From contig CM072811.1 in the NCBI GenBank assembly GCA_037013495.1, positions 48,615,452 to 48,679,451 on the forward strand: 64,000 nucleotides of DNA, given 5' to 3'. This document shows, one piece after another, positions 14,201-26,219 of the stretch. Under the pieces are notes generated by a model. It had not been told where the DNA came from, ran no database searches, and saw only the letters and a list, made by a program, of their open reading frames with translations. Origin of the DNA: Hippophae tibetana (taxonomy: Eukaryota > Streptophyta > Magnoliopsida > Rosales > Elaeagnaceae). A program made the position numbers and the translations under genes. Position 1 is the stretch's first letter. Each line of letters begins with the position of its first letter.

Positions 14201-15012
14201 AATTTTTTAGTGAACCTATTGATGTGCAATTGAAAGCAATCAAGAGGATGCTAAGGTATCTCAAGGGTAAAATTGAGTATGGTCTGGTATTGATGAAACC
14301 AAGAGAGTTGGACCTATATGGATACATTAATCTAACTAGGCAAGCAATCCAAATGTCAAAAGGAATACCAATGGGTATTATATGGTTTTTGGTGGGAATA
14401 TAGTTAGTTGGTTTTTAATAAAATAGAGGGTGGTCTCTCGATCTTCAACAAAAGCTAAATATAGGGGCCTAACAAATGGCTCAACTAAGATAGTATGGAT
14501 TCAATCATTGTTGAATGAGATTGGATTTCCTTTTTGGTGGGAAATCAAAGATGTTATGTGATAATAAAAGTGCACAACATTTAGCTAAGAATCTTGTGTA
14601 GCATTCTTAAACAAAACACATAGAAATTGGCTGCCACTTTGTAAGGGATTTGGTGTAGCCGAAAAGGCTTGTTATTAAGTTTTGTAATTCTTTTGAGCAT
14701 TTAATTGATATGTTTACAAAGCTCCTTCCAAAGTCTTCTTTTATTGCAGCAAGAAACTAACTCATGATTTTATGTAAATCATAAATTTAAGGGGGAGTAT
14801 TAGCATTTGTAATTTAATGATTGGCTGTGTAGTTAACACTTGTAGTTGTATGATTGGTTTGTATTTTATATGTGTGTAAATAGAGGTGATTAGAGTAAAC
14901 AATAATTCTATTAGAATTTTAAACAATAATTCTATTTAAGTACAATTCCATAGAAATAATAAAGCACTCCATTCATTTTCAAAAAATTCCTTAAACTATA
15001 GTGTATGTGTTT
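11272..15012 (+). mobile_element. Decayed Ty1-copia retrotransposon
   Basis: Pol domains appear in copia order, broken by many stops and frameshifts. A degenerate primer-binding site (ATATTAGAGCCAAAAC) lies at about 11,273. Protease-like LDNGASHCV is at about 11,585. A GAG-pre-integrase block follows (LTKHGLYKIW, then LWYDRLAHVS, the counterpart of LWHxRLGHxS) at 11,880-12,050. Integrase is at 12,150-12,550 (DIWGSSSQTNVNGDRYFLVI, PHTSQQNSMVESRHR). Reverse transcriptase is at 13,310-14,020 (KNNTWSL, NTFLNGNLEDVVY), and RNase H at 14,090-14,760 (CDNKSAQHLAKN, TKHIEIGCHFVRDLV, DMFTKLLPKS). The polypurine tract AAGGGGGAG at 14,789 precedes a likely 3' LTR. Gag is almost absent: only about 300 bases lie between primer site and protease. 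The catalytic YVDD of reverse transcriptase is lost at about 13,850. I find no matching 5' LTR. The element is non-autonomous and old. Confidence 0.9.
14787..15012 (+). repeat. Polypurine tract and probable 3' LTR of the copia element
   Basis: AAGGGGGAG followed by TATTAGCATTTG is the usual copia junction (polypurine tract then TGTTAG..., here mutated to TATTAG). An AATAAA-containing stretch follows at about 14,957. The outer LTR boundary is not defined because no 5' copy was found; the end at about 15,012 is a guess. Confidence 0.5.
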
Positions 15013-17194
15013 GAACAAGGACCTTTTATATCTAGATTAAGATTATCTAATAATTATACTTATTTAATGATTAAGTATTTATTAAGTTTGATACATAATA
15101 TTTTTTTTTACTAACTGTGACCACTTCTTATTTATCACATGTGATATACTAAATTACATTCGATATATAAAACTATTTATATTTAAGTTTTTTTTTTCCT
15201 TTTTTTCAAATCAATAATATTTATATTTTATAGCTTAGTGGATATTTTTATATGAATTAGATTTATACATGTGTGGATAACATCTCATGAATTATTTTAT
15301 ATAAAACATTTATTTTTATAAAAAAATATTTATAAATATTAATAATATATTTTTAAAGTTATCAAAAATATATCATATATTCATACAGCTACCACATACA
15401 ATTTTTTTGATAGCATAGCAAATAGGATTTTTTTTAAATACTTAGTAAATAGTTGGCAATTGAATTGAGCAATGGTATTGTTGTTTCCGAACTCGTGTGT
15501 GGAAAACTTGTTATCGATTCGACAAGAGATGAGATAATTATGCATCTATCCGGGTTCATAAAGAAAATAATAAATTTATATTCTAAATTAATTTTACAAC
15601 AATATTAAAGATAATATTCTTTACCTTAGTCTAAACTTCTCATAATTAATTTTTTTTACTACTTTTAATATTTAAAATTTTAAAAAATTCTACTTTTAAT
15701 ATTTATAACTGTACTTTTGTTTTTTGAAAAAAAATTCTACCACTAAACTAAAATTGAACAAGTAAATATAGAATTATAATACATATTTTTCAAACATGTG
15801 TAATTTAACTTATTAATTTATGTGCTGCACACCATTAAATTTATAAAATGTGTACTAAATAATACAGATAATTTACTGTAATTTATAATATCTACAATGA
15901 GACCTAGGCTTTAAAAGAGGTGAATGAAATTTATTGAGTAGTTTATTTAATGGTCTGATAATTATAATTATTTATTATTTATTATTTATTTTAAATTTTA
16001 AATTATAAATTCGAATCATGTTAATTAGTATAGAACAAAAGTTAAAAAATAAATTGTAATTGCATTAGTAAGACATTTTAGTAAAACTACCATTTTTTCT
16101 GGTTTCACAGTAATATAAATAAAAAGAATCAAAATAAATTTAATTCAAATTCTTTTTTATTTCTAATTCATTCCATTTTTTTTATTTTTCCCCCAATTCC
16201 TATCAAATTATATTACAGATTAGCAAAGTGACTAATTAGTTTATTCGATGAATTTTCAATTTTGTGAATTAATGAAATTTATTATTTTCTAAGAAAATAT
16301 TTTATGCTAGAAGATCAATTCAATTGGAGTTATAATAAATACATTGTGTATCGTTTTTATTTCCTGGTTATTGAATTTTTTTTATTAAATTCTAAACATT
16401 TGTATGCAATGCCAACCGTGCATGCAGGCGATCATAACTGTGTGTATGTATTAAAAAAGTTATTGTTGTGTATGTATTAAAAAAAGTTATTATTGAATTA
16501 TCTATAATTATGAGATTATAAATTAAGTATTAATAACGTGATTATAACTTAATTTAATGTAGAGATATGATATTTTCAAAATTCAAATCCCTAACATCTC
16601 ATCCAAAAACAACAGTACATATACATGTACCCGACTGAAAGACAACAGTACATGTACATATACCCGACTGATTTAATGGTTACAGTATAGCAGATGAGTT
16701 TTTAGATGTTTTTTCGATACAATTTCCAAAAAGTAAGTTTTATATAATTTTTTTTACTAATAATAATTAACCATTATATAAGAGTTTCTTTTGAAAATAA
16801 AAATAAAAATAACCGGATCGGATCGTTTGTATTACTTAGATTAGATTAGATCAGATCTTTTTAAAATAATTTTAATTAATACAAATCAGATTAGATTTTT
16901 TGATTTATAAAACTGTTCGTTCTAATCTGATCCAATTTTTCAATTTAATTCAGTTTGATCTGGTTTTTTGACACATTTATTGAGAAATAATATGAAAATT
17001 TTAATATATTATTAAACCAATCTGTTCCAATTCAACTGGTTTAAAAATTAATATAATTAGATTAGATCATTTTAAAAACATTTTTAATTAATACAAATCG
17101 AATCAGATTGTTTGGTTTATAAAACTGTTCGATCTGATTCAGTTCGATTTTTGAATACCCTTAATATACAAGGATAAAGTTGTATATGGATAAG
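15013..17194. other. Gene-free spacer with small duplicated blocks
   Basis: No coding sequence recognised. Two short tandem duplications lie at 16,441-16,494 (unit about 27 bp) and 16,609-16,671 (unit about 33 bp). From about 16,810 to 17,160 the sequence contains two diverged copies of a block around AATACAAATCAGATTAGATT and ATAAAACTGTTCG, spaced about 235 bases apart. This is typical of small non-autonomous plant repeats. Confidence 0.5.
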
Positions 17195-18305
17195 ATTCAC
17201 TACTACAAAAATGGATGTTGGACGTAGCGTCGGTTGACGTGTAGAACCAACGCTATCCACGTGGTTAGCGTCGGCTTGCCTCATTAATCGATGCTACATC
17301 CTATTTTTTAAATTAAAAAATGGATTAAGTAAATAAAATTGAAATTTTTTTAGGTCATTAATTATTATTTTATTTGACTCTTTAGAATTTAAGTTGGATA
17401 TAAATATATATAAATAGTATAATTTTTCTTTTTTTTAGACAATTAGTTTTAAAAATTATATAAGTTTTTTTATTTGTTTAGATATTTAAATTTATATATG
17501 TACGTACAATATATCTTTATTTAATTTTGTGTATATATTTTAATTAAATATTATTGTAAAATTATTATTTTTTCTTTTTCTATAGTACTTATATGCATAG
17601 TTTAAATATAAAAAAATTTAAATTGCGTGATAGCGTCAGTTGACGTGACTAATATATCCACGTAATATATCCGTTCGGCTCATTTCTTATGCAGAAACCC
17701 AAACATTTCATTTCTCTTCTACATTTTCTCCCAAAACCGAGCTCACACTCACCATCTTTTTCAATTTCCGACCACCTCCGATCACCATTTGCAACGCTAT
17801 TTTGTGAGTTATATTCATCTTCTCATTATCTTTCAGATCTACTATTTTTTTGAGCGAAATACTCAAAAATTTTATACCCATTTTTTCACTTATTCTCACT
17901 TACAAAACACCATTTTATTCTTCATTTCCTCCATTTAGTCACTTCATAACATTCTTGTAAGTATTTCTATTAATTTTGCAACTTATTATTCAGTTTGTTT
18001 TATTTTTTATATAAATTTTTTATTTAGGTATGTATTTTATTTTGCTTGTTATTATATGTTTGACTTATTTTCTGTGAAAATAATATTTGAAATGTTGTGT
18101 GTTTGAGGGATTATATATTTAACGTGCCTGGATAAATTTATTTATATATAAATAATTATATTTTAGGCAATTAGTGAATAGAGGAAAAGTAATATGTTTT
18201 TTTTTAATTTTTAAGAAATTATATTGGTATTAGAGTTATACGTGCTATCTCTTGACTCTTAAAAAAATTATAAATATATATTTATAAACTCAATAGTTTA
18301 AATAA

Positions 18306-18326
18306 TATATATATATATATATATAT
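18306..18326. repeat. (AT)n microsatellite inside the CACTA element
   Basis: About 21 bases of alternating AT. Confidence 0.7.
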
Positions 18327-18741
18327 TAATAAAATTCAAATAATAACTAAAAACTAAGTAGTATTATTATTTTTATTTTTATATGCTACTTATGAATTAA
18401 AATGTTAAATATGTTACTATAGTAGCCCCCACTTCTATAAAATGTTATATACGTGTAATTAATATTATTTTTTAATTATAATATAGTAACATGTTTAGAA
18501 ATTAGAATCAACTAAAGTTATTGGTTTTTATATATTCATGTTGGCATGTTACTTATTTTTTAATTTGTATAGAAATGAGGTTGTTTGTAACTTTATATTT
18601 TCATTCCTCCTTTAGGTATAGATTGGTTCGCAACTCTAACTCTATTATTATTCCCAAAGTTATTTATATATAATAATACTTGAAATATATTGATTGGATA
18701 CATAATTAATTAATATGTTTAATTAATGTCATTAATAGAAA

Positions 18742-19400
18742 ATGTACAAATCTTGGATGTCAAAATGTTGAATTGAGTAAGACTATATTTCTGGAGTTGA
18801 AAGTTTCATGAAATTTGCTTGTATAAATAATAATACTGGAACTAGTATGATTCGATGCCCATGTGTTAAATGTAAAAATGAGCGATTTCATGACTTTGAT
18901 GAGATTAAGTATCATCTTATCCGTAATGGTATTTTTATGAGCTATAAATGTTGGTATTATCATGGAGAAAATATTGATATTAATACTTATGGAGAAAAGA
19001 TAAATAAGAATGTGGGTAGATTACATACATCTTATCATAATATACAGACATAAAATATGTTTCATGGTGTTGAAGATGAATTACACGAGGATGATCCTGA
19101 AACTTTTAAAAAAACTTATAGAAGATACCAAAAAATCGTTGTATCCAAAATGCAAAAAATACACTAAAATGTCGGGATTGGTTCATTTGTACAATGTGAA
19201 GGCAAAACATGAGTTTTTGTCAAGGGATTCATAGAATTACTAAATCTACTAGTCGATATGTTTCCTAAGGGTATTGAATTTTCATCTTCAATGTATGAAG
19301 TGAAGAAATCTCTTAGTCGAGTTATACTTGATTTCATATTTAGAGTTCATCATAGCATTAAAAATACTAGCAGAGATTCTAGATAACTTCATATTTATAG
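18742..19400 (+). pseudogene. Remnant of CACTA transposase N-terminus (transposase-associated domain)
   Basis: The translation begins MYKSWMSK, as in plant CACTA transposases, then meets a stop. It continues with SGVESFMKFACINN, RCPCVKCKNERFHDFDEIKYH and YKCWYYHGEN, which is the Cys/His-rich transposase-associated domain. After a frameshift it continues with LIEDTKKSLYPKCKKYTKMS and VHLYNVKAKHEF. After another shift comes ELLNLLVDMFPKGIEFSSSM, all in the order found in full transposases. Similarity ends at about 19,350, where the family continues into a conserved Cys-rich segment that is not preserved here. Several stops and shifts make this a pseudogene. Confidence 0.85.
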
Positions 19401-21040
19401 ACAAATGATTAATAAAGTGCTAATATGAGTTCGTCGAAAGGTTATATCACTCGAATGTTGCTGTGGTAATCTTTTTTTTATGGTAACATTTATAATGATT
19501 TAATTTCTTTATTTGTATGTCTCTGAAGTTTAGACTATTTATTTGATGGATATTTACGTGCTCATGTATGTAGGGGAATATGAATTGTTATATGGATTAA
19601 CTGTTTTTGTCTAGTTTTCTTGTCATGGTGATTCTAAGCCAACCAAGCTTACTCGCATCTAATTACACTTTGACGACATTATTTTATTTGTAATTTAATT
19701 TAACTATATGTATTGTATATACATTATTTGTTTTTGAAATAAATTTAATTATCAAGTAATTAATTATATTTAAAATTTTAATTATTTATATTATTATTTA
19801 TATTTTAGTTTTTTATGCTTGAATACGAAAAATGAGAATAAAAATAAAATAAAATTCATAAAATGTACGTGTAAAGTCGGTTCGTCGCGTGAACCGACTT
19901 TACATTTTAAGTTACTCAATTTAAAGTCGGTTCACCGAACCGACTTTAATGCCCATTTTTGTAGTAGTAATTAGACTTATTTTTTAATAAAATATTTTTA
20001 ATTATAATATCTATATAATTATAAATAAATTTTTGTATAAAATGATACCCTCATTTTTATAAATTTTAAATTTTAAGTTTTTATTACTTAAAAACTTATT
20101 ATAAATTTCATAATTTTAATATATTTATGTTTAAATTAATAAATTATATATAACAAATTTATACAAATAAAACATAGAAATGACAGATTTTTTTTTTACC
20201 GTTTTTATAATCCCCTCGATCTCTATTTCTAGTTCCGCTAATCATTATATACCTACGTTAATTTACATATTGATGAATTCTATCTTATGCTGCTAATTTT
20301 ATTTTTTATTTTTTAAATAAAAAGAACTTGTTGTTGGACTTTAAGAATTTTTTTTCTATTAATTTAATAAATACAATTTATTTTAAAATGCACTTATATT
20401 AACTATACTATGCTAATGAATGAGAAGTTAAACTCACATTTAAAAAAAAAATGGGTACCATAAAACTACTTAATTGATATGGTACTAATGCAACACGATT
20501 TAGTTCTGATAAAAATCTTAATTTACTATTTAATAACAAATGGGGGCTAGCTACACATATTTCATCTTTAACTTTCCTAAAATCTAACATGGGCAAGGAT
20601 CTCAAGTAAGATACTGAAATTAAGATCTGAAACCACATAAAGTAAGATGACAAACACACAGACAAACAGCATTTAACAAAATTGTTGTTTCATGAAAGTA
20701 GAATATGAGCCAAAAATGCATATGTTATATTATAACACTTACATGTATTACAAATATATAAGAATCATAATTTACCAGACAATTTTTCATCGGAATTATG
20801 TAACATGTATCATAATTACTTAAAAAATTTCATGTACATTATATACTCTCTCCTTCTGTTTGCAAATATTGTTGTCTTTTAATATAATTAGGACCACTTT
20901 CTCTGCATGATATAAATTAAATAGACAACAAAGCAATAAAGAACCCAACAACAACTAGTCTGAGATAGACAGTGAAAGAGAGATAACAATACCAATAAAG
21001 TAGGGTACGTCAATTATTATTCATTGTTCATTCTCTCATG

Positions 21041-21051
<11 letters not shown>

Positions 21052-21126
<75 letters not shown>
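21052..21126. repeat. (AT)n microsatellite, about 75 bases
   Basis: Uninterrupted AT dinucleotide repeat preceded by TACATACATACA. Confidence 0.95.
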
Positions 21127-21127
<1 letters not shown>

Positions 21128-22090
21128 CTAAATTTATAAATAGAGGTAGGACATATAATAATTGATAAACTTTGAGGTATATGTTGTATATTTATGATTC
21201 TTCAACTTTCAATATCTAAAGAAGAAAACAAGTGAAGGGTTAGCAAATAAAGCATTTTTTATGATAAAACGATAGCTACTCTCTTTAAACTTGTGACCTT
21301 ATTATTGTCAGGATTATTATTATAGGTACAGGGTCACCATTTTTCACATGTAATATATATGCCCCATCATACAAGAAAAATTATAAACAAAATAACATAA
21401 TATTTAATAATAAATTATCATGAATTAAAATAACCATTTGATATAATTATTTACATAGTATCACTTTAATTCCACTCTAAAAAATATGTCTTTTACGTTA
21501 TTAAAAAAACATATATGTATATTTTAAACATGAAAAAACATATATTTTTTATGTTATACAAATAAAAAAAATATGTGTATAGCGTGAATAAGAGTTAAAA
21601 ATAAAAATTCATTTGTAAAGAAATTATGTTATGCAATTAAAGCTTAAAAAATATTGATATATTAATTATATATTAACTTAAAACATGGTATCAATATTAA
21701 ATATGTTCTTAATTATATCCGATAATTATTGTAAAAAAAAATTTAAAAAATTCAAAATCTTCAATATTTTTGTAGTAATAAAGTTTTGATAATATTTATT
21801 GTGATAAATTTTTGATGTATAATATGCCTCACAATAAGAAAAATGATAGAAATTTTAAGTTGGAATGATCCCATCCAAATTTTAATTGGTGTTTAGCATG
21901 TTATGAAAATTCACAAATTATGAATAGCCAACTAAAATTTGAAATGACTTGCTTGAGGAACTAATTGGAAACAATTGTGTTCTAGACTCTTGATACAGCT
22001 GGTGTCTTTTGGATGAGAAGTATTGGGTTTTAGACATGATTTTTTCTCTCTATATTTTGAATTGATTACTTATCATCAGTATATTCGATT

Positions 22091-22164
22091 AATATCTAAA
22101 ATTATAACGATTAATTTAATATTATATAATATCTAAAATTATAACGATTAATTTAGTATTATAT
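22091..22164. repeat. 37-bp tandem duplication
   Basis: The unit beginning AATATCTAAAATTATAACGA occurs twice head to tail, with about one difference (ATTTAATATT against ATTTAGTATT). Confidence 0.85.
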
Positions 22165-23081
22165 ATCTCATTATACTTACCTCTTTTTGTGAAAATAAAT
22201 TCAAATGAAACTTAACATTACTTATATATATATACTCAATTTTTAATATTTTGTAATATTTAACAAAATTACAGCCCAAGGATGCTAACTCATTTGTAAG
22301 TGAGAGAAGGAAAAAAACTTCATCATTATGGTAAAAGTGGGTTATTTTATTACACATTCTATAAGTTTACATTTAACACATTAATTAAATACTTAGAATT
22401 TTTTAGGTAAATTTCACCTATAAAAATTATTGTTTTTAAATAATTAGCCAATAATACCTGAACACTTGTGGATGTACTAGTGAATGTAACTAAACTTTTC
22501 CGTTAAAACATATAAATAAATGCTTTAGATAAGAGGCCAAGTTTCGACTTTAAAGTTACCAAGCATTGCCTTTATAATATATTTTTGTGTGGGGTAAATG
22601 CATTGCCTTTAAGATTACAACTTTATGTTAACAACTTATCAAAATTAATGAAAGTATTATCGTATGATTCTTGAAATTATGTAATTAAGTATGACACGAA
22701 TAATTAACAAACATAAGAATAAAAATACAATAATACTTAACAATATTATCATAATTAATTTTATAATTATTGTCATAATAATAATTTTTTACTAATAACT
22801 TTATTTAATAATAATATGAAATTTTGTAGCTATAATAAAAAAACATAGTTGTTGTTTTTAAGAGAATTAAGATATATTTGCTTCTGTTTCTCTAAAAAAA
22901 AAAAATGATTTCAAATTTGCTTCATGCCCTAGAATCGCTTCTAATAAAAATAATAATTCATATTTGATTCCTTTCTTTCTTCTTTTTTTCTCATTAAGAT
23001 GAGAGTCAGAATCAGAAACAAACTGTCATTTAGTCTCATTGTATGAATAATAAACTCAACTAACCTTCTACTTTGTAGGTC

Positions 23082-23258
23082 CTATAATACATACCCTTCA
23101 TCTTCACCCAACATACAATACACTATACATATACATATACCCACAGCCAAGCTAGCTATCTTCTTATTCTTCCACCTTAAATTTGGTGCAAAATTTAACT
23201 AACTAATTTTCACCCTCAACAAAAACCCAATTCTACATACCATCATATTTTTTTTGTC
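23082..23258 (+). promoter_or_regulatory. Core promoter and 5' leader of the zinc-finger gene
   Basis: A TATA-like TATAATACATA lies at about 23,083. It is followed by a CA-rich leader (ACCCAACATACAATACACTA and similar) up to the start codon. The position and composition are typical of a plant leader; the transcription start is not determined. Confidence 0.45.
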
Positions 23259-24050
23259 ATGGATAAGATCACAGAGGGGTCAGAAACTGTCCATGACTTC
23301 ATGAACGTTGAAACCTTCTCTCAACTTCCTTTTATCCGACCTACAACTACCACACCTGTTAAAGAAAAAAGCGTCGGCACTGGTAATGGTGCCGGTGCCA
23401 TTAGACTTTTTGGCAAAGAGTTTGGAAGCGGCAGTCCGACCGCATCGGAATCAGCCGACACAGACACTCCATGTGATTACACAAAACCCAACAACAGCAG
23501 CAGCAGCAACACCAACACCAACAACTTCGAGAACGGAGACAGCAACCGTAGATTCGAATGTCATTACTGTTGCCGAAACTTTCCAACATCACAAGCCTTG
23601 GGTGGTCACCAAAACGCGCACAAAAGAGAGCGTCAACACGCAAAACGTGCACAGTACAACAGTCTCAGCACAAACCCACAAGTGTACGAGTTAATGAATA
23701 ACAATTACACACTCAAATATAATTACCCTTCTTGGAATTTCAATTCTGTTACTAATAACTATACCGATAGTAGTAGCATTAGGTTTTATGGAAGAAACCA
23801 ATATGGGTCGTCTTATTCTCACGCGCCATTAGCAACTACTTCTGAGCCTATAAATGGGAATCCCTTGGGATTGTGGAGAATACCCACTACCGTTCAAAAT
23901 ATCCCTACTTTTAATCTTGACCGTTCGATGAACCAACACAATAATAAGCCATTGTTGGCTGGTTTTGAAGAAACGAAAGCATCCCAAGTTGGAGGGTCGA
24001 GTCAGTCAACAAGCGTGCCTGAACATGTGAGTTTAGATCTTCATCTGTAG
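23259..24050 (+). CDS. ZFP8-like: C2H2 zinc-finger transcription factor of the GIS/ZFP8 group
   Basis: A 263-residue, intronless protein with one plant-type Cys2His2 finger at residues 99-121 (FECHYCCRNFPTSQALGGHQ). It uses Cys101, Cys104, His117 and His121 and carries the QALGGH signature. N-terminal blocks HDFMNVETFSQLPFIRP (12-28) and IRLFGKEF (48-55) are shared with the GIS/GIS2/ZFP5/ZFP8 group. A Ser/Asn-rich linker precedes the finger and KRERQHAKRA follows it. The C-terminus LDLHL (259-263) is an EAR repression motif. Members of this group act in the nucleus downstream of gibberellin and cytokinin signals to promote trichome formation. By inference this is a DNA-binding regulator of epidermal hair or related cell fate. 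The start is supported by the conserved N-terminus. Exact orthology within the group is not settled. Confidence 0.93.
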   Translation: MDKITEGSETVHDFMNVETFSQLPFIRPTTTTPVKEKSVGTGNGAGAIRLFGKEFGSGSPTASESADTDTPCDYTKPNNSSSSNTNTNNFENGDSNRRFECHYCCRNFPTSQALGGHQNAHKRERQHAKRAQYNSLSTNPQVYELMNNNYTLKYNYPSWNFNSVTNNYTDSSSIRFYGRNQYGSSYSHAPLATTSEPINGNPLGLWRIPTTVQNIPTFNLDRSMNQHNNKPLLAGFEETKASQVGGSSQSTSVPEHVSLDLHL

Positions 24051-26215
24051 TACTAATTCCTTGCCAATTAAATGAACACAATTTTATTTATTTGTTTTAT
24101 TATTTTATATATTTGACATTTTTTGTTATGTTCAAACCAGGAATTTAAATTGTAGGCATAAATTCAAAACTAAGATTGTTTATTTGCTAATTTAACTCAG
24201 AAAAAAAGAGAGATCTAGTGATGTTTGTTTGCTTGGATTGTTTATATATATTATTATTAAGTTATAAACCCGATTTATAGTAACTTAGTTGTTGATTATA
24301 CCAAGTAAGTAAAGATTAATGATTGATATTCACTTTGAGAAAATGGATAAGACTGGTTGCAGGGCAGTCTCAGAAAATAGAGAGAGAATGGGAGAGAAAA
24401 TAATCAATTCAATAATTCAAGTACGATATCCAATTATAATTCTACTTCCTATACATCATATAATTAAAATGATAAATTTTAATTAATAATAAATACAAAA
24501 ATTGAAAACATAATTAAATCATAATAATCCTTATCATCTAAGTGATATTTACTCAAAATAAAATTACCTATGTAATTACAAGTAATATTTCTATATTGCC
24601 TCAGTAACTTTATTGGTGTGTAAATAAAAGGTTAGGCTCAATTCATTATTTATTGCCTTTTATGTCCCATATTATTCAAAAATTCCATCTGTAATGTCCC
24701 AATTCAACTATAATATATCTTTTTTGGTCATTTTTAACAATGATTTTCTTTGTTTTGGTCAAAGAATATTACATAGGTCATATGTGAAAAAATTAACAAA
24801 GGTATTGTAAAAATTTAAGAAAAAAAATGTACATAAAATAATCTCTATCTCTCAAACTTTTCATCGTAAGAAGAGAGATCAAGCTTAGGATTATAATTGT
24901 GATCAAATATTTGAGATCGAGTTCAGAATTTGTGAAATGTAAGGCAATAATCAACACTAATGTTGGCGGATAAATAATCTGTGATGGACATGAAGTCAGA
25001 GATGAAAACAGTGACTCTATAATCATAACAACAATATTTATCTTTTATCTTTTTTTTTTAAATTCCCTTAATATCCTTGTACAATTTGTCTCATAAAACT
25101 CATATGACATACTTTAACAAATAAAAAAAAACAGAGAGAAAAAAAAAGAGAGATTTAGAAAACATTATTCAAATTTACTAGGGGTACCGATATTCGAATT
25201 TAAATATTAAAATTAAATCTTTTAATAATATAAGACATAAAAGATATTAATAAATTAACATGATACCTCTACTTACCATACCTTAATTGTTAACATTAGA
25301 CAAAGTTTATAATAAAGAAGAGCTAGGTTAGTGACCCCAATGTTTTACATAATTTTTTTAAGTTATCTTATTATATTTATTGAAATTTAAAGGATTAATT
25401 TTTACTCTTCGTTCACTTATAAATCTTAACCATTGATATAAGAGAGTGTAACGATGATTTTTGTAAAATTTTTGGATAATTTCCTAAAAAAATGTTTCTA
25501 AAAAGATAAGAACTTAAAATCACTAAACTTAAATCGAAAGAAAATAAGTTTTCACCTATCTATATATGTTACTGTATATTTTATGTTTTAAAATAGCAAA
25601 TAACATAAAATAAAAAGGCAATCATAATTAGTACCTTTTATCCTGACCTAGTAAGCTAGCTCTTTTGGGAAATTTGTCATTAGCATTAGAAGATGCAATC
25701 AGGATAATTAAACTTTACACACACGCATGTATATGACCTTGACATGCACTAACTTGTGCTTTACATAAACTCTTAAAATGCTAAAATTATACGCCCAAAT
25801 TTGAAAAACTTTGATAATCTTATAGCCTTTTTGTATTCTTAATAGATGAATTTGTAGCAAATCATCTTCTTCTTTTTGTTTTTTAAGCTTGTTATCTCCA
25901 CTATAACCTCATCATCCTTTGTTAGTTTGTTTAGAGTTTATTCCTTTTGCTCTTTTTCTAATGAATAAGTTAGCCATTTACGAGAATTTTTCTTATATTC
26001 CGGGAGTATTACTCATTTAAGGAGAGAGAAGGATAATGTTTTTTTGGTAAAAGTGAGAAATGGGTGGGATGCAATACATGGGCGTGGGTTTGATATTATG
26101 AGTTTATATTTCTCCTAAGAATACTCACTTTTCTAATTGAAGGGTATTTTTGTCATTTATTTACTTTTCAAGGATCACCTTAATTGACAGTAGTTGAGTT
26201 GATTTTGTTGGCTTA
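24051..26215. other. Gene-free spacer, includes 3' flank of the zinc-finger gene
   Basis: AT-rich sequence with no recognisable coding potential; the first 200 bases probably hold the 3' untranslated region. Short open frames here look random. Confidence 0.55.
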
Positions 26216-26219
26216 ATTG

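Larger units (their letters stand above)
17198..19969. mobile_element. CACTA (En/Spm) DNA transposon, non-autonomous
   Basis: The left end is CACTACTACAAAAATGG. The right end reads CCATTTTTGTAGTAGTA, its reverse complement with one terminal change (final G to A). The element is flanked by the 3-bp duplication ATT (17,195-17,197 and 19,970-19,972), the CACTA hallmark. Subterminal repeats follow: GCGTCGGTTGACGTG motifs at the left end, and two palindromes built on AAAGTCGGTTC at 19,872-19,902 and 19,921-19,949. Inside is a broken transposase N-terminus (separate entry). At 2.77 kb it is far shorter than autonomous elements and lacks the catalytic transposase core, so it could move only with help from elsewhere. 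Confidence 0.9.
19973..23080. other. Gene-free spacer upstream of the zinc-finger gene
   Basis: No coding sequence recognised. It contains a long AT microsatellite (21,052-21,126) and a 37-bp tandem duplication (22,091-22,164). A more complex stretch at about 20,850-21,010 is of unknown meaning. The last several hundred bases probably include promoter elements of the gene starting at 23,259. Confidence 0.5.

Noticed and set aside
20408-20665. 85-codon minus-strand frame
   Set aside because: No recognisable motif, no splice or promoter context; likely chance.
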